A DNA stretch of 64,000 nucleotides from DAIQRJ01 sp963708795. GTDB taxonomy: Bacteria; Actinomycetota; Actinomycetes; Propionibacteriales; DAIQRJ01. Numbering within the stretch: position 1 is the first letter of the stretch; each line of letters starts with the position of its first letter. The stretch lies in the NCBI GenBank assembly GCA_963708795.1, contig CAVPUH010000004.1:248001-312000 (forward strand), written 5' to 3'. Below the pieces are notes generated by a model. That model had not been told where the DNA came from. It ran no database searches and saw only the letters and a list, made by a program, of their open reading frames with translations. A program made the position numbers and the translations under genes. Below, piece after piece: positions 52,547 through 62,226 of the stretch.

Positions 52547-53557
52547 ATGGACGGTCCCACCGAAGCCGCACTCGGCCGCATCCCCGGCGGAGACGGCGCG
52601 GATCAGCCGAGCGACGGACCCACCGAAGGCGGCGGCCAGGAGTCCACGCTGACGGTGATCATCGCGTTCGGTGCCAATCTGCTCATCGCCGTGGCCAAGA
52701 GTGCTGCAGCGCTCATCACCGGATCGGCGTCCATGGTCGCCGAGGCCGCTCACTCCTGGGCCGACACCGGCAACGAGATCTTCCTGATGATCGCAAACCG
52801 CCGTTCGATCCGGAAGCCCGATCCCAAGCATCCGCTCGGCTTCGGCCGCGAGGCGTACGTCTGGTCCATGTTCGCCGCCCTCGGACTGTTCGCCGCCGGA
52901 TCGGCAGTGTCGATCAGTCACGGCATCAGTGAGCTGATACACCCCGAACCGGCGAGCGACTTCGTCGTCGCGTACATCGTCCTCGCCATCGCGTTCGTGC
53001 TCGAGGGAATCTCGTTCACGCAGGCATTCCGGCAGGTCACCGACGAGGCCGCCCGCGCGGACCGGTACGTCCTCGAGCACGCCCTCGTGACCTCCGACCC
53101 GACACTGCGGGCCGTGTTCGCCGAGGACGCCGCCGCGCTGATCGGGTTGCTGCTCGCCTTCGCCGGCGTGCTCCTGCACCAGTTGTCCGGCTCTGCGGTG
53201 CCGGACGCCATCGGCTCGATCAGTGTCGGAGTCCTCCTCGGCGTCGTCGCGATCGTCCTCGTCGACCGCAACCGCCGCTTCCTGCTGGGCGAGGAGGCCA
53301 CCGGCCGGCTGCGCTCCGGCGCCTTGGCCGCATTGGCGGACCTGCCCGAGATCGCACGCGTCACGTACCTGCGCCTGGAGTACGTCGGTCCACGCCAGGT
53401 GTACTTCGTCGCCGCGGTCGACCTGGTGGGCGACGAGCGGGAACACGACGTCGCCGTGACCCTGCGTCGACTGGAGCACCAACTCGAGACCCACCCGGCG
53501 GTCGTCGACGCGGTGCTCACGCTCTCGGCTGACGACGAACCGACCCTGGCGGGCTAG
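52547..53557 (+). CDS. Cation diffusion facilitator (ZnT9-like)
   Basis: 336 residues: LTVIIAFGANLLIAVAKSAA, GSASMVAEAAHSWADTGNEI (HxxxD site), HPLGFGREAYVWSMFAALGL, FAEDAAALIGLLLAFAGVLL (second DxxxA site) and a C-terminal dimerisation domain. Six helices are consistent with CDF. It likely exports zinc or related ions. N-terminal 35 residues are polar and unusual. The gap from ThuA is 22 nt. Confidence 0.88.
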   Translation: MDGPTEAALGRIPGGDGADQPSDGPTEGGGQESTLTVIIAFGANLLIAVAKSAAALITGSASMVAEAAHSWADTGNEIFLMIANRRSIRKPDPKHPLGFGREAYVWSMFAALGLFAAGSAVSISHGISELIHPEPASDFVVAYIVLAIAFVLEGISFTQAFRQVTDEAARADRYVLEHALVTSDPTLRAVFAEDAAALIGLLLAFAGVLLHQLSGSAVPDAIGSISVGVLLGVVAIVLVDRNRRFLLGEEATGRLRSGALAALADLPEIARVTYLRLEYVGPRQVYFVAAVDLVGDEREHDVAVTLRRLEHQLETHPAVVDAVLTLSADDEPTLAG

Positions 53558-53627
53558 CGCACGCGCCCCGCCGCGGGCCGGCGAGACCGGCAACACGGCA
53601 GACACGATCGTCGGACATGATGCGCCC

Positions 53628-54464
53628 ATGACGCAGGCCCAGAGTTCGCCCTCGACGCAGGTGCGTCACGTGAGCAGTTCCATCGACGCCGTGGTCGGCA
53701 GTGCGGCCCGGGTCATCGTGCAGATCGCGGTCGCCGACGGCCCGCCGCGCATCCGGGAGTCGTTGACCGTCACGCTCGACGGCAAGGCGTGTGACGTCCG
53801 GGAGATCGGACTCGGCTCCGGTGCCCGCACCCACGTGATCATGGCGGAGCCCGGAAACCTCTCGATCCGTTACGAGGCGAGTGTCGGACCGGGAACGACC
53901 TACCGCGAGGTCACCGAGGCCGATCGCCTCGTCTACTCGCGGCCCAGCCGCTACAGCGAGTCGGACAAGCTCGGGCCGCTGGCCATGATGCAGCTTCCGT
54001 CGGCCGTCGACACCGATCCAGCCGACGTGCTCGATGCCGTGACGTCATTCGTCAGCGGCCGCACGTCGTATGTGGTGGGGGCCAGCCGGGTCACCGACGG
54101 GGCCGTCGAGACCCTGCTCTCCGGTGCAGGTGTCTGCCGTGACTTCGTGCATCTGAGCGTCGGGCTGCTGCGTGCGCTGGGTGTCCCTGCGCGAGCCGCG
54201 GCGGTCTATGCCCCCGGCCTCTACCCGATGGATTTCCACGCCGTCACCGAGGTGGCGATCGGCGATCGGTGGCAGCTGGTCGACACCACCGGGCTGGTGC
54301 CGCGGCAATCGCTCGTGCGCATCGCGACTGGCCGCGACGCAGCCGACAACGCCTTCCTCGACGTGCCGTACGGGACTCTCGACATCACGTACCAGGAAGT
54401 CATGGCGGTCGCGGACCCGACTCTGCCCTATGACGACGTGACGAAGCCGGCCTGGCTGTCCTGA
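53628..54464 (+). CDS. Transglutaminase-like cysteine-protease-fold protein
   Basis: 278 residues. An N-terminal beta-sandwich (QVRHVSSSIDAVVGSAARVI) precedes a transglutaminase core with catalytic C170 (SGAGVCRDFVHLSVGLLRAL), H204 (PMDFHAVTEVAIGDRWQLV) and D219 (VDTTGL). It should act as a peptidase or amidase; no signal peptide is seen, so it is probably cytoplasmic. The stop is 10 nt from the convergent transporter's stop. Confidence 0.85.
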   Translation: MTQAQSSPSTQVRHVSSSIDAVVGSAARVIVQIAVADGPPRIRESLTVTLDGKACDVREIGLGSGARTHVIMAEPGNLSIRYEASVGPGTTYREVTEADRLVYSRPSRYSESDKLGPLAMMQLPSAVDTDPADVLDAVTSFVSGRTSYVVGASRVTDGAVETLLSGAGVCRDFVHLSVGLLRALGVPARAAAVYAPGLYPMDFHAVTEVAIGDRWQLVDTTGLVPRQSLVRIATGRDAADNAFLDVPYGTLDITYQEVMAVADPTLPYDDVTKPAWLS

Positions 54465-54474
54465 CCCAAGAACG

Positions 54475-55698
54475 TCAGTGCGCTGACATCGCGCCGTGCT
54501 CGTGTTCCTGCTCGTCGGCCGGGACCCGGCGGCGGACGACGAGCAGGAACACGAGCACGGCGCCGCCACTCGCCACGAACGCGACGACCCCGAGCGGTAG
54601 CGCGGTGTCCTCCCCCGCTATCCCCACCAACGGCGCGACCAAGGCACCGACGACGTATTGGAGCAGCCCGAGCAGCGACGACGCGGTGCCGGCCTGCTCG
54701 CCGTGATCGGCCAGCGCGATGGCCATCGCGTTGGGGAAGACCAGGCCGAGTGAGCTCACCATGACGAAGAGCGATCCGACGAGTGCGGGCAACCCGAGCC
54801 CGGCGAGCACGCTCACGGCGACACCGGTCGAGCCGATCATGTTGCCGGTGAGGCCGAGCGCGAGCACCCGGGCGGGCGCGTGCCGGCGCACGAGCCGGCG
54901 CCCCACCTGACTCATGACCAGGATGCCGATCGAGTTGACCCCGAAGACGATCGAGAAGCCCTGCGCCGAGAGCCCGTAGATGCGTTGGAGGACGAACGTG
55001 GCACCGGCGATGTAGGCGAACATCGACGCACTCGCGAGCCCGGACGTCAAGGCCGTCCCGACGAACAACCGGTCACGTGCCAGCCCGGCGAACCCCCGCA
55101 TGGTGGCGCGCAGGCCACGAGCGGATCGGCGTTCGGGCGGGAGCGTCTCGGGCACCCCGGTGACGCCGGCCACCAGCAACACCACGCCGAACGCGGCCAG
55201 GACGCCGAAGATGCCGCGCCAGTCCATGACCCGCGCGAGTTGACCGCCCAGCACCGGTGCGATCACCGGAGCCAGTCCCGACACGAGCATGAGCCGGGCG
55301 AAGAACACGACCAGTGCCCGGCCGGAGTAGAGGTCGCGTGCGACCGCCCGCGAGATGACCAGGCCGGCCGCGCCGGCCAGACCCTGGAGGAGGCGCAGGC
55401 CGAGCAGGACCTCGATCGACGGCGCGAACGCACAGGCGAGCGACGTCACGAGGTAGAGCACGAGCCCGACGATCAGCGGGCGTCGGCGCCCGTAGCGGTC
55501 GGACAACGGACCGGCGACGAGCTGGCCGACCGCGAGACCCAGCAGGCAGAACGTGATCGTCAGCTGGCTCGCGGACGCCGACGCGTCGAGGTCGTCGGCC
55601 AGTTCTGGCAGCGACGGGAGGTAGAGATCGAGGGAGATCGGGCCGAACGTCGACAGCAGCCCGAGGACGACGACGGTGCCGGTCGTGGGTCGTCGCAT
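54475..55698 (-). CDS. Bcr/CflA-family MFS drug transporter
   Basis: 407 residues, 12 helices: GTVVVLGLLSTFGPISLDLY, PSLPELADDLDASASASQLT, GQLVAGPLSDRYGRRRPLIV, GLRLLQGLAGAAGLVISRAV. The signature GPLSDRYGRRRP and GSxG-like motif GVTGVPETLPPERRSARGLR are typical. It exports small hydrophobic compounds. No regulator adjacent; the control region holds the paired repeats at 55741-55793. Confidence 0.88.
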   Translation of the reverse strand: MRRPTTGTVVVLGLLSTFGPISLDLYLPSLPELADDLDASASASQLTITFCLLGLAVGQLVAGPLSDRYGRRRPLIVGLVLYLVTSLACAFAPSIEVLLGLRLLQGLAGAAGLVISRAVARDLYSGRALVVFFARLMLVSGLAPVIAPVLGGQLARVMDWRGIFGVLAAFGVVLLVAGVTGVPETLPPERRSARGLRATMRGFAGLARDRLFVGTALTSGLASASMFAYIAGATFVLQRIYGLSAQGFSIVFGVNSIGILVMSQVGRRLVRRHAPARVLALGLTGNMIGSTGVAVSVLAGLGLPALVGSLFVMVSSLGLVFPNAMAIALADHGEQAGTASSLLGLLQYVVGALVAPLVGIAGEDTALPLGVVAFVASGGAVLVFLLVVRRRVPADEQEHEHGAMSAH

Positions 55699-55740
55699 CC
55701 CGAGAGCCTGCCAGATCTCCGCGCGGTGGCGACAGCCGAA

Positions 55741-55793
55741 CGGCCCGGTCGGATCGTGACGTCAACATGCTGACATCACGCCGGACCGGGCCG
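55741..55793 (-). terminator. Long hairpin after the helicase gene
   Basis: Arms CGGCCCGGTCGG (55741-55752) and CCGGACCGGGCCG (55781-55793), one bulge, with an inner CGTGA/TCACG pairing. It lies 47 nt downstream of the helicase stop and 43 nt before the transporter start, so it may end the helicase transcript. Confidence 0.5.
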
Positions 55794-55839
55794 AACGGTG
55801 TCGTTCAGGCGACCGGATCGGGGCCGGAGCCCCGACCGA

Positions 55840-57366
55840 TCAGTAGTTGCTGCGCGGACGCGACGGACGCGACGAGCGGTTGCGGTAGGCACCGGCCGGA
55901 CGACGTGACGCGGGCGCCGGCGCGATGTACTCCTCGACCCGCTCACCGGACGGGACGGCCCCGCCGGCAAGGTCGAGCACCCGCACGTGACCGGGCTGGA
56001 CGAACGTCGGCTTCACGCTGACACCGGCATCGCGGGCGAGCTTCTCCGCCGGACGACGCTCACGCGGCATCGCGAGGGTGACGACCGAACCCGAGCCACC
56101 GGCGCGGGCGGTACGACCGGCGCGGTGGGTGTAGGTCTTGTGATCGTTCGGCATGTCGGCCTGGATGACCAGCCCCACACCGTCCACGTGAAGACCGCGG
56201 GCCGCGACGTCGGTGGCGACGAGCACGGGAACCTCGCCGTCCTTGAACGCCGCCAGCGTGCGCGTGCGCGCACCCTGGCCCAGCCCACCGTGCAGCGCAG
56301 CTGCCCGGACGCCCTGGCCGCGGAGCTCGGCGGCGACGCGGTCGGCACCGAGCTTGGTGCGCACGAAGACGATCGAGCGACCGTCACCGGCGGCGAGTTC
56401 GGCCGTGACCCGCTGCTTCTCCGACGGATGCACCACAAAGAGGTGGTGGTCCATCGTCGTGATCGTCGAGTTGACCGGCGCGGTCGAGTGCGTGACCGGC
56501 TTGATCAGGTACTTGCGCACGAGCCGGTCGACGTCGCCGTCGAGCGTGGCCGAGAACAACATCCGCTGGCCGCCCTTCGGCGTCTCGTCGAGGATGCGAG
56601 CCATCGCCGGCGCGAAGCCCATGTCACACATCTGGTCGGCCTCGTCGAGGACGGCGATCTCGACCTCGGACAGGTCACAGACACCCTGGTCCATCAGGTC
56701 GATCAGCCGGCCGGGAGTGGCGACGAGGATCTCGACGCCGCGGTCGAGCGCATCGATCTGCTTGTTGTACGGCATGCCGCCCGCGATCAGCCGCAGGCGC
56801 AGGTTCATCGCGAAGACGTAAGGCTTCAGCGCGTCGGTGACCTGCATGGCGAGCTCGCGCGTCGGAAGGACGATGACGGCCAGCGGCTTGCGGGAGTTGG
56901 CGCGCTTGTCGACCAGGCGGGCGATCATCGGCAGCCCGAAAGCGAGGGTCTTGCCGGAACCCGTCTGCGCGCGGCCGAGGAGGTCCTGGCCGGTGAGCGC
57001 ATCCGGGATCGCCGCGGTCTGGATGGCGAACGGCTCGGTGAGGCCGTGCTTGGCGAGCGCCTTGACGAGCCGCTCCGGCAGACCGGTGGCCGCGAACCCG
57101 TTGCCGGGCTCGATGGTCACGTCCGCGAGGGAGTCGTGCCGCGGCGCGTCGAGGAGGACGCGGTCGTCGCTCCGGACCGGGCGCGAGGGACGCTTGTCGT
57201 CGTAACGCCGCGGGGGACGGCGGGTCTGGCTCTGGCCGCTGTTCGGCGTGTATCCGCCGGACTTCTTCGGGTAACCGGACGACGAGCTCCGGTTGGAGTT
57301 CTGGGAGGTGGAGGGAGCAGCCGAGCGGCTGCCACGGTGCGCCGGGGCGCGCGTGTCGAAAGGCAC
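55840..57366 (-). CDS. DEAD-box RNA helicase
   Basis: About 508 residues. A basic Ser/Arg-rich N-terminus (SSSSGYPKKSGGYTPNSGQS) leads to the Q motif GLTEPFAIQTAAIPDALTGQ, motif I AQTGSGKT, Ia PTRELAMQV, ATPGRLIDLMDQ, II DEAD in VEIAVLDEADQMCDMGFAPA, III SAT, IV-VI GLGQGARTRTL, VATDVAARG and HRAGRTARAG. The Arg/Ser-rich tail (SSRPSRPRSNY) binds RNA. It is a cold- or stress-type helicase of the CsdA/RhlE sort. GTG at 57366 chosen; ATG 57387 is possible. Confidence 0.88.
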   Translation of the reverse strand: MPFDTRAPAHRGSRSAAPSTSQNSNRSSSSGYPKKSGGYTPNSGQSQTRRPPRRYDDKRPSRPVRSDDRVLLDAPRHDSLADVTIEPGNGFAATGLPERLVKALAKHGLTEPFAIQTAAIPDALTGQDLLGRAQTGSGKTLAFGLPMIARLVDKRANSRKPLAVIVLPTRELAMQVTDALKPYVFAMNLRLRLIAGGMPYNKQIDALDRGVEILVATPGRLIDLMDQGVCDLSEVEIAVLDEADQMCDMGFAPAMARILDETPKGGQRMLFSATLDGDVDRLVRKYLIKPVTHSTAPVNSTITTMDHHLFVVHPSEKQRVTAELAAGDGRSIVFVRTKLGADRVAAELRGQGVRAAALHGGLGQGARTRTLAAFKDGEVPVLVATDVAARGLHVDGVGLVIQADMPNDHKTYTHRAGRTARAGGSGSVVTLAMPRERRPAEKLARDAGVSVKPTFVQPGHVRVLDLAGGAVPSGERVEEYIAPAPASRRPAGAYRNRSSRPSRPRSNY

Positions 57367-57611
57367 GGGGGGTTCACAAACTCTCATGGATCGGGCACGG
57401 CTCACCCGACACGCTGATCGCGCGTCATGTCGCCGGGCGGCACACGCCAAGGCCCGGAACGATGATCCGGGAGGACAGACGCGGCCAGCGGCCACCACCG
57501 TGCGGTTTGCCGGTGGTGGGGGCGACACGCCTGGTCAGGCTGTGGAGCAATGGAGGCGCACGCCGAAGAACTGGTCGTCAGTCTACGGCCTGACGCCCGA
57601 ATATCACGAAT

Positions 57612-57661
57612 CGGCATCGCCGCCGGAGTCAGCGCTGGCTGACTCAGCCCCGGCGATGCCG
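57612..57661 (-). terminator. Nested hairpin downstream of the isomerase-like gene
   Basis: Outer stem CGGCATCGCCG (57612-57622) with CGGCGATGCCG (57651-57661), perfect 11 bp; inner stem AGTCAGC (57627-57633) with GCTGACT (57638-57644). It lies 11 nt after the isomerase stop, and about 245 nt before the helicase start, suiting a terminator or a structured leader for the helicase. The rest of 57388-57672 shows no gene. Confidence 0.65.
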
Positions 57662-57672
57662 ATCCGACGGGA

Positions 57673-58521
57673 TCACGCAGCGAGCGCCTTGCGCAGACCC
57701 CCGCCGACCTCGTCGAGCACGTCGTCGAGCGGTCGCTCGGCCAGGGACTTCATGAACGGCTCGACCTTGACCGGGCCGTCGTAGCCGATCTCGTGGAGCA
57801 CACCGACGAAGCCGGCCAGATCGATCACGCCGGTCGTCCCCGGGAGCCGGCGGTCGAGGTCCTGCTGCTCGTCGACGGTGCGACCGGTGGGAGCGTCGTT
57901 CACGTCGGCCGCCACGATGTCGTCGGCGGTCAGCGTGCGCAGGTCGTCGGGCGTCTCGCCGGAGGTGTACCAGTGGTAGGTGTCGAGGACGACACCCACG
58001 TTGCCGGTGCCGATGTCGGCGAACAGCTCCCGGGCTTCCCGCAGCGAGTGGATGAACGGGTACCGCTCGGTGGACCAGAACGTCTTCGGGCCGATGTACT
58101 CGAGTCCGAGTTTGAGGCCGGACCCGCCGAGGATCTCGGCGACCAGCGCCATCCGCTCGACGTGCCGGGTCCAGTTGCGCCGGTACGGCAGGTCGGCGTC
58201 CATCGGGCGGATCCACGTGCCCAGTGCCGGGATTCCGGCGGCGACGAGCACGTCCACGGTCTCGGGCAGCGCGGCGAGCTGCTTCCCGAATTCCGGCGCG
58301 GTCCCGGTGATCGACACCGGCAGCCCTGCCGGCGCCCACCGCAGCCCGCGCTCGCGGACGCTGTCGGCGTATTCGGCGATCGCCGACGCGTCACCCAGCG
58401 AACGGAGGTAGCCGAGGTCGGGCTCGATGCCGTCGAAGCCGTGCTTCACGGCGAGCTCGACGGCGGACGGAAAGTCGGGGGCCTTGAGGCCGAGAGCACC
58501 GAGGCTCAGGTTCGAGAACAT
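57673..58521 (-). CDS. Sugar phosphate isomerase/epimerase-like TIM-barrel protein
   Basis: 282 residues: LSLGALGLKAPDFPSAVELA, FDGIEPDLGYLRSLGDASAI, GLKLGLEYIGPKTFWS (Glu), VGVVLDTYHWYTSGETPDDL (Asp, His), DIVAADVNDAPTGRTVDEQQ and GYDGPVKVEPFMKS (Glu). The metal-site pattern E-D-H-E is that of the xylose-isomerase-like AP endonuclease family 2. Likely an inositol or ketose epimerase. It is 10 nt from the LacI gene, and probably its target. Confidence 0.85.
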   Translation of the reverse strand: MFSNLSLGALGLKAPDFPSAVELAVKHGFDGIEPDLGYLRSLGDASAIAEYADSVRERGLRWAPAGLPVSITGTAPEFGKQLAALPETVDVLVAAGIPALGTWIRPMDADLPYRRNWTRHVERMALVAEILGGSGLKLGLEYIGPKTFWSTERYPFIHSLREARELFADIGTGNVGVVLDTYHWYTSGETPDDLRTLTADDIVAADVNDAPTGRTVDEQQDLDRRLPGTTGVIDLAGFVGVLHEIGYDGPVKVEPFMKSLAERPLDDVLDEVGGGLRKALAA

Positions 58522-58531
58522 ACCGACGACG

Positions 58532-59602
58532 CTAGGAACCCCACTGAGCGCGCGGCAACTCCATCTCGGCCTCGCGGACACCGGCGTCCGGTACCGGCCC
58601 CGTCGAGCCGCGCACGACCAGCTCCGGAGAGAACAGGAACTCCGAGCTCGGGGCCGGGCGGCCGGCGATCTCGTCCAGCAGCGCACGTGCCGCGGCCAAC
58701 GCCATGGCCTGCACCGGCTGGCGCACGGTGGTCAGCGGTGGGTCGGTGAAGCCCATCAGCGTCGAGTCGTCGTAGCCGACGACCGAGGCGTCGCGCGGGA
58801 CCTCGCCGCCGATCGCCCGGATGGCCTTGATGCCGCCCAGCGCCATGATGTCGGAGCCGTAGACCATCGCGGTGGCGCCGGCGTCGAGCAGCGTCCGGGT
58901 GGCCGCGTAGCCGCCTTCCTGGGTGTACAGCGTCTCGCACACCAGGTCGTCGATCTCGTCGTCACGGAGCTCGGTCAGCTTGCGCATCGCCGCTGTATAG
59001 CCCTCGCGCTTGCGGCGGGCGGCGACGAACCGCTCGGGGCCGATCGCGAACCCGATCCGGCGGTGCCCGAGCGTGGTGAGGTGCCGGACCGCGAGGTGCA
59101 TCGCCTCGACGTCGTCGGTCGACAGGAACGGCGCGTCCACGCCACCGATGTAGCCGTTCACCAACACGATGGGCAGCCTCTTGCGCACGAGTTCCTGGTA
59201 GCGCTCGGGGGAGGCGGTGGCGTCGGAGTGCAGGCCGCAGACGAAGACGATGCCGGAGACCCCGAGATCGGTGAGCATGGCGACGTACTCGTCCTCGCCG
59301 ATTCCGCCCGGGGTCTGCGTACAGAGCACGGCCGTGAAGCCCTGCTGCGCGAAGGCCGTTTCCAGTACCTGCGCGATTGCCGGGAAGATCGGGTTGTCGA
59401 GTTCTGGGACCACGAGCCCGACGAGGCCCCCGCCGCGAGTGCGCAGTTTGGCCGGCCGTTCGTAGCCGAGGACGTCGAGAGCGGTCAGCACCTGGGCCCG
59501 GGTGCTGGTGCTGACACCGGGCCGATCGTTGAGGACGCGGGAGACCGTTGCCTCGGAGACGCCGGCGAACTCGGCGACCTCGGTGAGCCGTGCCTTGCTC
59601 AT
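58532..59602 (-). CDS. LacI-family transcriptional regulator
   Basis: 356 residues. HTH: ARLTEVAEFAGVSEATVSRV then LNDRPGVSTSTRAQVLTALD. The ligand domain is GGGLVGLVVPELDNPIFPAI, ISGIVF-like VSGIVFVCGLHSDATASPER, VGYDDSTLMGFTDPPLTTVR. It senses a sugar. It is encoded 10 nt upstream of the isomerase-like gene and divergent from the MsiK-type ATPase, so it may control both. Confidence 0.88.
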   Translation of the reverse strand: MSKARLTEVAEFAGVSEATVSRVLNDRPGVSTSTRAQVLTALDVLGYERPAKLRTRGGGLVGLVVPELDNPIFPAIAQVLETAFAQQGFTAVLCTQTPGGIGEDEYVAMLTDLGVSGIVFVCGLHSDATASPERYQELVRKRLPIVLVNGYIGGVDAPFLSTDDVEAMHLAVRHLTTLGHRRIGFAIGPERFVAARRKREGYTAAMRKLTELRDDEIDDLVCETLYTQEGGYAATRTLLDAGATAMVYGSDIMALGGIKAIRAIGGEVPRDASVVGYDDSTLMGFTDPPLTTVRQPVQAMALAAARALLDEIAGRPAPSSEFLFSPELVVRGSTGPVPDAGVREAEMELPRAQWGS

Positions 59603-59786
59603 GCCCGCACCCTACCCAGGGGCGGCCGGAAACGGTCAGTGGGTGGCGGCGGCCCCGCCCCGTTCGCACGTCATTCGCACAACGATCCGCGGGGCGCTGG
59701 TGACAGGGCTCCCCGCAACGGCTTCACTGGCCCCAGCCTTTACTCGGATCGTCCGGCACGTACCTGCCGGTGAAGGGAGCTTTTCC

Positions 59787-60881
<1,095 letters not shown>

Positions 60882-60922
60882 GCGTTCGGCCGGCCGGACG
60901 GGCCCGGGTAGACGGTGCGCTG

Positions 60923-62146
60923 ATGCCGTCCTTCGTGTCCGTCCGGCCGGCGCCGGGCATCCTCGAGCTTCCGTGGGACATCCCGCTCGAGGACTGGCCC
61001 GCTGGACTGATCGTCGCGCTCCCCCGCGGCATCTCCCGGCACGTCGTGCGGTTCGTCCGGGTCGACGGCACCGTCCTCGCCTGCAAGGAGATCGCCCAGC
61101 GGACGGCGCTCCGGGAGAACGCGCTGCTGCGTGATCTCAACCGGCTCGAGGTGCCGTGCGTGCGCCCGGTCGGCGTCGTCCGCGACCGGACCGACCGCGC
61201 CGGCGATCCACTCGACGCCATCCTGCTGACCGAACACCTGCCGTTCTCGCTGCCCTATCGCGCCGTCTTCAGCAACGCACTCCGCGAGGAGACGGCGCTG
61301 CGGTTGGTCGATGCGCTCGTCGTGCTGCTGGTCCGCCTCCACCTCGACGGGTTCTCGTGGGGCGACTGTTCCCTGTCGAACACGCTGTTCCGACGCGACG
61401 CCGGGGCATTCGCGGCGTTCCTGGTCGACGCGGAGACCGGTGACCTGCACAACCGGCTCTCCGACGGGCAGCGCGCGTACGACCTCGACCTGGCCCGGAC
61501 CAACATCTTCGGTGAGCTGCTCGACCTCCAGGCCGGTGAGGTGCTGGGCGACGACGTCGACCTCCTCGGGGTGGTCGATCGGCTGGTCGAGCGGTACGAG
61601 GTCCTGTGGCGCGAGTTGACCGCGGTGGAGGAGTTCGACGTGACGGAGATGCACCGGCTCGAGGCCAGGGTCCGGCGGTTGAACGACCTCGGGTTCGACG
61701 TCGCCGAACTCGACATCGTCACCGACGTGGGCGGCCGGCAGGTCCGGATCCAGCCGAAGGTCGTCGACGCCGGCCACCATGCCCGGCGGCTGCTGCGACT
61801 CACCGGGCTGGACGTCGAGGAGAACCAGGCCCGCCGGCTGCTGAACGACCTCGACGCCTTCCGGGCCCGGACGGATCAGCAGAACCTCGACGAGGCGATC
61901 ACCGCGCACCAGTGGCTCACCGAGGTGTTCGAGCCGGTGGTGCAGAGGGTCCCGCGCGACCTCCGCGGCCGGTTGGACGCCGCGCAGCTCTACCACGAGA
62001 TTCTCGAGCATCGCTGGTATGTCTCCGAGCGGGCCGGCCGGGAGGTGCCGCTGACCCAGGTGGTGTCGAGCTACGTCGACGAGGTTCTGCGGGGCCGGCC
62101 CGACGAGGTGGTGACACTCCTCGACCCGGCCGCACCCACCGCCTGA
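60923..62146 (+). CDS. DUF4032-family protein (kinase-like fold)
   Basis: 407 residues: MPSFVSVRPAPGILELPWDI, PLEDWPAGLIVALPRGISRH, VACKEIAQRTALRENALLRD-type Lys-Glu pair, LLTEHLPFSLPYRAVFSNAL, GFSWGDCSLSNTLFRRDAGA (HGD-like catalytic loop as WGDCSLSN) and AFLVDAETGDLHNRLSDGQR (DxE). The Lys, Asp and Asn suggest a divergent aminoglycoside-kinase-like fold. It commonly sits next to the shared sugar ATPase in actinobacteria; its role is unknown. Confidence 0.83.
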   Translation: MPSFVSVRPAPGILELPWDIPLEDWPAGLIVALPRGISRHVVRFVRVDGTVLACKEIAQRTALRENALLRDLNRLEVPCVRPVGVVRDRTDRAGDPLDAILLTEHLPFSLPYRAVFSNALREETALRLVDALVVLLVRLHLDGFSWGDCSLSNTLFRRDAGAFAAFLVDAETGDLHNRLSDGQRAYDLDLARTNIFGELLDLQAGEVLGDDVDLLGVVDRLVERYEVLWRELTAVEEFDVTEMHRLEARVRRLNDLGFDVAELDIVTDVGGRQVRIQPKVVDAGHHARRLLRLTGLDVEENQARRLLNDLDAFRARTDQQNLDEAITAHQWLTEVFEPVVQRVPRDLRGRLDAAQLYHEILEHRWYVSERAGREVPLTQVVSSYVDEVLRGRPDEVVTLLDPAAPTA

Positions 62147-62226
62147 CCGCACCACCGCCAGGCCCGGGTGTCAGACGAACCGTGCGAGCCGGGGCACGGG
62201 CATGCGCCGCGCTCTACCCTGGTCGG

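Noticed and set aside
57387..57528. N-terminal extension of the DEAD helicase to 562 residues
   Set aside because: The added part is Cys/Ala/Arg-rich and unlike helicase N-termini; the conserved part begins near 57366.
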